DNA of 5,833 bases from Clostridia bacterium (GTDB lineage: Bacteria > Bacillota_A > Clostridia > Christensenellales > UBA1242), in NCBI GenBank assembly GCA_017508345.1, contig JAFVZD010000006.1:1-5833 (forward strand), in the 5' to 3' direction. The notes beneath the pieces are model-generated. The model did not search any database. It was not told the DNA's origin and saw only the letters and a program-made list of their open reading frames with translations. Positions 1-4,177 of this stretch are shown piece after piece (within the stretch, counting starts at the first letter, position 1; each line of letters begins with the position of its first letter). The position numbers were made by a program, and so were the translations under genes.

Positions 1-119
1 ACCCCGACGATATCGAGATGCTAGAGGATCTAATTATGGCAGCAATCAATGATGTCAACAAGCAAATTGACAAAAAAGTAGCTGACCTAATGCCTAATGT
101 CCCAGGAGGATTGTTCTAG
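1..119 (+). CDS. ybaB: YbaB/EbfC family nucleoid-associated protein, C-terminal end (5' partial)
   Basis: The last 38 codons (from base 3) of a gene cut by the window edge, ending in TAG at 117-119. The visible peptide contains DDIEMLEDLIMAAINDV, then a lysine-rich stretch and the ending VPGGLF. This is the typical C-terminus of YbaB/EbfC proteins, where a conserved 'LEDLI.aA.NdA..k' helix is followed by a glycine-rich tail. Family members are roughly 100-residue dimers that bind DNA and are usually encoded between dnaX and recR. The immediate downstream recR supports the call. An AGGAGG inside its last codons (104-109) serves as the ribosome binding site of recR, so the two genes are co-transcribed and probably translationally coupled. 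The N-terminal part, start codon and promoter lie outside the window. Confidence 0.9.
   Translation, partial: PDDIEMLEDLIMAAINDVNKQIDKKVADLMPNVPGGLF
104..109 (+). promoter_or_regulatory. Ribosome binding site of recR (AGGAGG)
   Basis: A full AGGAGG lies in the end of ybaB, with 10 bases between it and the TTG at 120. It supports TTG as the recR start, since no ATG occurs in frame until residue 16, which would remove the start of the helix-hairpin-helix. Confidence 0.8.
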
Positions 120-713
120 TTGAAAAACTTCATTTTGCCTATAGAAAAGTTGATTGCCGAATTTATGCGTCTGCCTAGCGTAGGTCGCAAGACCGCTACT
201 CGCTATGCATACCAGATAATCAATATGCCAGACGAACATGCTCAATCATTTTGTGATGCTATACTTTTTGCCAAGCAAAATGTCAAGTATTGCTCTATCT
301 GTGGTAATTTTACCGATACTGATATTTGTGATACTTGCGTGAAAGGCGACAGGAGAATAATTTGTGTAGTAGAGGAGTCAAAGGATGTACTCGCACTCCA
401 AAAAGTGCGTGACTATTCTGGTACCTATCATGTGCTACATGGCATATTGAGCCCACTGGAGGGCAAAACCCCTGATGATATCCGTATCAAAGAATTATTG
501 CACCGAGTGTCTACCGATGATGTTGTAGAGGTAATAATGGCTACCAACCCTACAGTAGAGGGCGAGGCTACTGCCTTGTATATTTCCAAATTGCTCAAAC
601 CACTGGGTGTCAAGGTGAGCCGTATTGCTCAAGGTATCTCACTAGGTACAGATATAGAATATGTTGACGAAGTCACATTGGGTAGGGCATTGACTGATAG
701 GCGTGAATTATAG
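120..713 (+). CDS. recR: Recombination mediator protein RecR
   Basis: RecR works with RecO (and RecF) to load RecA on single-stranded DNA at gaps during recombinational repair in the cytoplasm. The 197-residue product matches the usual 195-200. Order of parts: an N-terminal helix-hairpin-helix DNA-binding region (about residues 8-35, with LPSVGRKTATRYAY); a four-cysteine zinc finger C58-x2-C61 ... C70-x2-C73; a Toprim domain (about 79-170, opening with IICVVEESKDVLALQ and containing the acidic EGEAT at 147-151); and a C-terminal tail with GISLGTDIEYVDEVTLGRAL, typical of the family's Walker-B-like end. The start is TTG, directly abutting the ybaB stop with no gap, preceded by a strong AGGAGG. 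The gene ends inside the stem of an intrinsic terminator, so ybaB-recR appears to be the end of its operon. No disruption is seen. Confidence 0.97.
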   Translation: MKNFILPIEKLIAEFMRLPSVGRKTATRYAYQIINMPDEHAQSFCDAILFAKQNVKYCSICGNFTDTDICDTCVKGDRRIICVVEESKDVLALQKVRDYSGTYHVLHGILSPLEGKTPDDIRIKELLHRVSTDDVVEVIMATNPTVEGEATALYISKLLKPLGVKVSRIAQGISLGTDIEYVDEVTLGRALTDRREL

Positions 714-744
714 AGTAGCAAAGAGTAGATTGCTACTCTTTTTT
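712..744 (+). terminator. Intrinsic terminator of ybaB-recR
   Basis: A perfect 10-bp stem (712-721 with 730-739, AGAGTAGCAA/TTGCTACTCT) closes an 8-base loop and runs into six T (739-744). Its 5' arm includes the last two bases of the recR stop codon. Because AGAGTAG is repeated at 722-728, a second hairpin is possible: 722-728 with 733-739, a 7-bp stem with a 4-base loop. Both end at the same T run. On the minus strand the stem is followed by ATAATTCAC, not a T run, so it should terminate only plus-strand transcripts. Confidence 0.85.
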
Positions 745-894
745 CTTGTCCATATCCGCAATTTTTAATTTTGCATTAATGAATTTTTTTAAATTTTTGT
801 ACAAATTTTTACCTTTTTTGACTAGCAGTGCATCTTCTGCTTTTTTTGCTTCTTCTATCAATTGTAATAGTATAGTAGTATTATCCTTGGACAT
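733..894 (-). CDS. Small lysine-rich hypothetical protein, 53 residues
   Basis: An ATG-started ORF on the minus strand (start codon complement at 892-894, TAG stop at 733-735). It encodes a 53-residue peptide with 14 lysines. The N-terminal half reads like an amphipathic helix (LLQLIEEAKKAEDALL), the middle is basic (VKKGKNLYKNLKKFINAK), and the end is MDKKKE. No signal peptide, membrane segment or cysteine is present. Support for a real gene is an AAGGAAG ribosome binding site at 900-906 with about five bases to the ATG, and a fit to a space that otherwise holds nothing. It is convergent with recR, and its last codons lie in the 3' arm of the recR terminator. I do not recognise a family. A basic helical peptide could bind nucleic acid, but that is a guess. 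The AT-rich sequence makes a chance ORF possible. Confidence 0.55.
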   Translation of the reverse strand: MSKDNTTILLQLIEEAKKAEDALLVKKGKNLYKNLKKFINAKLKIADMDKKKE

Positions 895-899
895 TTTTG

Positions 900-906
900 C
901 TTCCTT
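900..906 (-). promoter_or_regulatory. Ribosome binding site of the 53-residue minus-strand ORF
   Basis: Read on the minus strand the sequence is AAGGAAG, five bases before the ATG (after a CAAAA run). It is the main support for translation of this small ORF. Confidence 0.5.
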
Positions 907-916
907 TTTAACCTAA

Positions 917-946
917 TTCAAAAATTTTTCATATACACATTAGATT
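917..946 (+). promoter_or_regulatory. Possible weak promoter of the 164-residue unknown gene
   Basis: TTCAAA (917-922) and TAGATT (941-946) are 18 bases apart and resemble a weak sigma-70 promoter, which would put the start about 12 bases before the ATG at 965. The 70-base region between the two divergent genes also holds the perfect AT palindrome AAAAATTTTT (920-929). The minus-strand gene must have its promoter in or near the same region. The minus-strand hexamer TATATG (930-935 complement) is a possible -10 but lacks a good -35. Confidence 0.3.
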
Positions 947-954
947 AGTTTTTT

Positions 955-960
955 GAGGTG
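955..960 (+). promoter_or_regulatory. Ribosome binding site deciding the start at 965 (GAGGTG)
   Basis: GAGGTG sits four bases before the ATG at 965. An in-frame TTG at 953 overlaps this site and has no ribosome binding site of its own, so the ATG at 965 is the better start. Confidence 0.65.
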
Positions 961-964
961 TAAT

Positions 965-1459
965 ATGTTTGATGACGAAAAAATCCCTGATGATACTAGT
1001 ATGAACGCGTTAGCACATAATTATGCATTACAAAATGTAGTAAAAGTAAACAAAGTATCCACACAGCACCATACCAATACGGATGCTATTATTTGGTCAC
1101 AATACAACGAGTTGACTAACTTATTATCTAGACTAAGTAATTCTATCAATAGGTGTGATTTTCGTGAATATTTTACTCTGCTATTACCACAAAACCAACA
1201 AGAATTGCAATCCTTGATAGCATTGTATCCAGCGTTAGACCAGAGTAATGCTACCAATCCCATTTTTAATGCTTCCCCCGGCCCCAGCATCCAGTCCAAT
1301 CTACGCTCTTATCTAATATTGGAGTTGCGTATCGTACAATCCCTAATTTCTCTCTTTGATGCCGAAACCGAATCCTCTCGCAAGACTCAATTACTCAACT
1401 TTATCAATAGACATATCAATAATATAATTACACTTTTATCCCGTACTAATACTAGATAA
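965..1459 (+). CDS. Hypothetical protein, 164 residues, all-helical
   Basis: I do not recognise this protein. With the ATG at 965 (chosen because GAGGTG precedes it) the product has 164 residues. The N-terminus is short and acidic (MFDDEKIPDD), followed by a polar stretch with HH at 35-36. A leucine-rich helical region runs about 43-75 (LTNLLSRLSNSINRC and FTLLLP). A short segment, QQELQSLIALYPALDQ, comes next. An Asn/Ser/Pro linker at 93-108 (with NASPGPS) separates two further predicted helices at about 109-131 (LRSYLILELRIVQSLISLF) and 137-160. There is one cysteine (C64), no signal peptide and no clear membrane segment. The pattern suggests a cytoplasmic helical bundle. It is divergent from the 53-residue gene and lies 49 bases upstream of cca, which has its own promoter, so it is probably a single-gene unit. 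Codon use looks like that of its neighbours. Confidence 0.7.
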   Translation: MFDDEKIPDDTSMNALAHNYALQNVVKVNKVSTQHHTNTDAIIWSQYNELTNLLSRLSNSINRCDFREYFTLLLPQNQQELQSLIALYPALDQSNATNPIFNASPGPSIQSNLRSYLILELRIVQSLISLFDAETESSRKTQLLNFINRHINNIITLLSRTNTR

Positions 1460-1473
1460 ATATGATAAAATGT

Positions 1474-1502
1474 TTGCCAAATCCTACATAATGTGATATA
1501 TT
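1474..1502 (+). promoter_or_regulatory. Strong sigma-70 promoter of cca, extended -10
   Basis: TTGCCA (1474-1479) and TATATT (1497-1502) are separated by exactly 17 bases, and TGA just before the -10 box gives an extended -10 (TGnTATATT). The usual 6-7 bases from the end of the -10 box put the transcription start at about 1508-1510, which is the A of the cca ATG (1509). The promoter lies entirely in the 49-base gap after the preceding gene. Confidence 0.75.
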
Positions 1503-1508
1503 ACTAAT

Positions 1509-2813
1509 ATGCAAATACAAATTACAGATACACTGCGTTCTTTAGCAGAAATATTTCATAATTCCGGATCTACCCTATATATAGTGGGTGGATATGTTCG
1601 CAACGCTATTTTGGGCTTTTGCGAGACCGATATAGACCTTTGTGGCGATATGACAGTAGAGGAGCTTCGTAATATTCTAGATAAGGATTTGTACAAAGTA
1701 GAGGTGGTCAATCCCAAGCTAGGTACTGTACACATCTTACCTAGATTTAGTGATGAGGAATTCGAATACACTACATTCCGAGCCGAAAACTACTCAGCCG
1801 GTGGTGCACATTCCCCTGAGGATGTTGTATTCGTCAAGGATATTAGCCAAGATGCAAGTCGCCGTGATTTTACCGCCAATGCTATTTACTATGATATCTA
1901 CAATGATACTATTGTGGATTTTTATGACGGAGTGAATGATGTCAACTCTCGTATTTTACGCACAGTGGAGACACCCAATTATGTTTTTTCCAATGACGGA
2001 CTCAGAATGCTCCGCCTAGTGCGTATTGCTAGTGAATTGGATTTTAGTATTGATGACACTTGCTTTGATACTGCAATAAATATGGTCTCTCAACTCAAAG
2101 ATATATCACACGAGAGATTCAACAAAGAGATTGTCTCCATACTATTCGCTGACTACAAGTATCACCATATCCACAATCCACACGCACCAGTAATGGGAGT
2201 CAATCTGTTGTCCAAAATGCACGCGTGGCAGTATATTTTCCCAAAACTCGCAGAGATAGTAGGCGTGGATACATTCAATACGCGTTTGCAGGGTAATTGG
2301 TGTCAGCTCCTTGCTCTTGCTCCACCACCACACAGGATTACAGCATTTGTGGTGGATATACTACGCACATTAGAACTCCCTCCAACATCTCAATACATTA
2401 GAGACATCTTGGGCGTTAGTGGCATAATGTTGCAAAAGTCCGAGGTTCAATTGCAGACCAACATTATCCTAGCATATTATGATATTTTGAATGGCTTTCG
2501 TGATGATACTACTATGAGGTTATTTATCCAAGCACATAGCAATATGCTGGATAGGATTTTGGGATTTACTAGCCTTAGTATGGATGTCAATAATTTTTAC
2601 CTCACCCGCGACCTAATGGTTATGGATGGCGTGCCTATGACTCTCCAAGATCTCGCTATCACAGGTAATGACCTAATTGAGCATTTTCCTCAAATACAAA
2701 AGCAACAATATTCTACAATACTTAGAGAATTACTCAGTACTTGTTGCCTAATGCCTGAGGCTAATACAAGAGAAAAATTGTTCTCTATTATAAAATACAA
2801 GTTTGACAAATAA
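1509..2813 (+). CDS. cca: CCA tRNA nucleotidyltransferase (class II, PolyA polymerase-like)
   Basis: The enzyme adds or repairs the 3' CCA end of tRNAs from CTP and ATP without a nucleic-acid template. The 434-residue length fits the family. Seen in the sequence: the nucleotidyltransferase signature GGYVRN (27-32) followed by catalytic D41 and D43 in TDIDL; YTTFRAENY (87-95); the RRDFTANA motif (118-125); VDFYDGVNDVNSRILRTV (136-153), a family hallmark; and the template motif NDGLRMLRLVRIASELDF (162-179), with D163 and R166 in the positions that select CTP and ATP. The helical C-terminal half (body and tail) is divergent and I see no HD phosphohydrolase motif. Two family positions are changed: the D of GGxVRD is N32, and the first E of the EDxxR template motif is N162. 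The ATG has no Shine-Dalgarno upstream, and an in-frame TGA lies 15 bases before it. A poly(A) polymerase is the alternative, but the single-copy style and DxxR motif favour CCA addition. Confidence 0.93.
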   Translation: MQIQITDTLRSLAEIFHNSGSTLYIVGGYVRNAILGFCETDIDLCGDMTVEELRNILDKDLYKVEVVNPKLGTVHILPRFSDEEFEYTTFRAENYSAGGAHSPEDVVFVKDISQDASRRDFTANAIYYDIYNDTIVDFYDGVNDVNSRILRTVETPNYVFSNDGLRMLRLVRIASELDFSIDDTCFDTAINMVSQLKDISHERFNKEIVSILFADYKYHHIHNPHAPVMGVNLLSKMHAWQYIFPKLAEIVGVDTFNTRLQGNWCQLLALAPPPHRITAFVVDILRTLELPPTSQYIRDILGVSGIMLQKSEVQLQTNIILAYYDILNGFRDDTTMRLFIQAHSNMLDRILGFTSLSMDVNNFYLTRDLMVMDGVPMTLQDLAITGNDLIEHFPQIQKQQYSTILRELLSTCCLMPEANTREKLFSIIKYKFDK

Positions 2814-2827
2814 TTTTGGCAAAATCA

Positions 2828-2856
2828 TTGACTTTTTATTTTGTTTATAATATAAT
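2828..2856 (+). promoter_or_regulatory. Strong sigma-70 promoter of the pheST T-box transcript
   Basis: TTGACT (2828-2833) and a consensus TATAAT (2851-2856) are separated by 17 bases. Transcription should begin near 2862-2864, just upstream of the T-box Stem I. A second TATAAT overlaps at 2846-2851 but its spacing to the -35 box is too short. Confidence 0.85.
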
Positions 2857-2861
2857 TTACC

Positions 2862-3116
2862 AAAGCAATGATGAGAGACTAGTATATAGATGCGTTAGTA
2901 CTTAGAGAGCGGTCGATGCTGGGAATACCGTTACTAACCTCTATAGAATTCACTCTCTAGCACTCTGCTGAATGGTCATCCACTTAGTAGGTAGGGCGTT
3001 TTGTCCACGATACGGATTTATCCAAAAAGAGTGCCTTACCACTTTTGTGGTAGGGAACTTAGGTGGTACCACGGAGCAGTTACTTCGTCCTAAGGTTTTT
3101 TAGGGCGGGGTTTTTA
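2862..3116 (+). ncRNA. Phenylalanine T-box riboswitch leader of pheST
   Basis: The leader senses uncharged tRNA-Phe and lets transcription continue into pheST when charging is low. Stem I can be drawn in full: the base helix GAGAG (2873-2877) with CTCTC (2953-2957); a specifier loop with AGTA (2881-2884) facing GAATTCA (2946-2952), in which TTC (2949-2951) is the Phe specifier; helices 2885-2889/2941-2945 and 2894-2900/2932-2938; the AG-bulge sequence AGAGAG (2904-2909); and an apical CGGT/ACCG helix closing a loop with GCTGGGAA. Stem III is a 9-bp hairpin with a TTTT loop (3034-3042/3047-3055). The antiterminator is CTTAGG (3058-3063) with CCTAAG (3089-3094), the TGGTACC bulge (3064-3070), and ACGG (3071-3074) with TCGT (3085-3088, one G-T). 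TGGT pairs with ACCA at the tRNA end, matching the A discriminator usual in tRNA-Phe. The Stem II/IIA-B region (about 2960-3030) is not resolved here. This leader fills most of the 323-base gap between cca and pheS. Confidence 0.95.
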
Positions 3117-3120
3117 TTTT
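3083..3120 (+). terminator. T-box regulated terminator before pheS
   Basis: The stem is 3083-3093 with 3100-3110 (11 bp including G-T pairs; core CGTCCTA/TAGGGCG), followed by TTTTTATTTT. Its 5' arm shares bases 3083-3093 with the 3' side of the antiterminator, so the two structures are mutually exclusive, as expected for a transcription-terminating T-box. Confidence 0.9.
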
Positions 3121-3136
3121 TATTAGGAGATACAAT

Positions 3137-4159
3137 ATGCAGAACAAATTAAAAGAATTAACACAATCCACTTTGCAATCTATTGCCAATGCTACATCCA
3201 AGGCAGACATATACGCCATCAATACCGCTATCTTAGGTAAGAATGGTGAGTTGTCTCTGTTGATGCGTGGGCTAAAAGATTTGTCCGCAGAGGAGCGTCC
3301 AGCAGTAGGTGCTATGATGAATAGTTGTCGTGACTCTATTAATAATGCAATCAAGGCAAAAGAGCAAGAACTGGATGACATAGAGTTAAATCAAAAATTG
3401 GCTAACGAACATGTAGATGTTACCATTCCAGTCAAGCCTTATGTATCTGGCACTAGACACCCTATGGAGTTACTCCAACAAGACCTCATAGATTATTTTG
3501 TAGGGCTAGGCTTCGAGGTGCGTGATGGCAACGAGATTGAGAGCGATTACTATTGCTTTGAGGCACTCAATATACCTAAAGATCACCCAGCTCGTGATGC
3601 TCAGGATACCTTCTACTTTGACCCAGAGCGTGTACTGCGAGTACACACATCTGCTACCCAAATCAGGACTATGGAGGCACAATGCCCACCTATCAAGATG
3701 ATTAGTACAGGCAAAGTATACCGTGTAGATGAGATAGATGCTACTCACTCTCCAATATTCCACCAGTTCGAGATATTGGTGGTAGATGAGCATTTGTCTG
3801 TTGCTGACCTAAAAGGTATATTAGAGGGACTCATCAAACACCTGTTTGGCGAAAAAGCTTCTATTAGACTACGCCCATCATTCTTCCCATTCACCGAGCC
3901 TAGCGTAGAGGTAGATGCTACTTGCCCATATTGTGGTGGCAAAGGCTGTAATATCTGCAAAGGCACTGGTTATATAGAGTTATTGGGTGCTGGTATGGTC
4001 AACCCAGTGGTATTAGAGAATTGTAATATTGATAGTTCCAAATACACTGGTCTAGCTGCAGGCCTAGGACTAGATAGATTAGCAATGATTAGATATGGTA
4101 TTACAGATATCCGTGATCTATACGACAACGATATTAACTTTTTAAAACAATTCAAATAA
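3137..4159 (+). CDS. pheS: Phenylalanine--tRNA ligase alpha subunit
   Basis: This is the catalytic subunit of the (alpha-beta)2 class II synthetase that charges tRNA-Phe with phenylalanine using ATP. The 340-residue length is typical. Residues 1-90 form the N-terminal coiled-coil arm that contacts tRNA. The catalytic core follows from GTRHPMELLQQDLIDYF. Motif 2 is KVYRVDEIDATHSPIFHQFE (193-212). The Phe-pocket signature FFPFTEPSVEVD is at 249-260. Motif 3 is GLAAGLGLDRLAMIRYG (from 305), with R314. A307 corresponds to E. coli A294, which sets the size of the amino acid pocket. Four cysteines at 263, 266, 271 and 274 (CPYCGGKGCNIC) make a zinc-knuckle-like insertion, which is common in Firmicutes PheS and absent from E. 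coli. The start has AGGAG (3125-3129) seven bases upstream. Expression is under the upstream T-box, and pheT follows after 18 bases. Motif 3 reads GLAAG where most family members have GFAFG. Confidence 0.98.
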   Translation: MQNKLKELTQSTLQSIANATSKADIYAINTAILGKNGELSLLMRGLKDLSAEERPAVGAMMNSCRDSINNAIKAKEQELDDIELNQKLANEHVDVTIPVKPYVSGTRHPMELLQQDLIDYFVGLGFEVRDGNEIESDYYCFEALNIPKDHPARDAQDTFYFDPERVLRVHTSATQIRTMEAQCPPIKMISTGKVYRVDEIDATHSPIFHQFEILVVDEHLSVADLKGILEGLIKHLFGEKASIRLRPSFFPFTEPSVEVDATCPYCGGKGCNICKGTGYIELLGAGMVNPVVLENCNIDSSKYTGLAAGLGLDRLAMIRYGITDIRDLYDNDINFLKQFK

Positions 4160-4177
4160 TTTTTTAGGGGAAAATAT

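Noticed and set aside
953..964. TTG at 953 as an alternative start giving 168 residues
   Set aside because: The TTG overlaps the GAGGTG ribosome binding site that properly serves the ATG at 965 and has no upstream site of its own.
1021..1299. 92-residue open frame on the minus strand inside the unknown 164-residue gene
   Set aside because: It lies wholly within a better supported plus-strand gene that has a ribosome binding site, and the peptide resembles no family.
733..1459. Toxin-antitoxin reading of the 53- and 164-residue genes
   Set aside because: The genes are divergent rather than an overlapping operon, and neither shows a recognisable toxin or antitoxin fold or DNA-binding motif.
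2814..2827. Possible terminator after cca (ATTTTG/CAAAAT inverted repeat)
   Set aside because: The stem is short, AT-only apart from one G-C pair, has almost no loop and no directly following T run; it also merges with the next promoter.
3506..3793. 95-residue minus-strand frame inside pheS
   Set aside because: It is a shadow of the conserved pheS coding sequence. The same applies to the other antisense frames in recR, cca, pheS and pheT.
3923..3958. Four-cysteine cluster in PheS as a novel domain insertion
   Set aside because: CxxCGGxGCxxC at this point is common in Firmicutes PheS, so it is a lineage trait and not novel.
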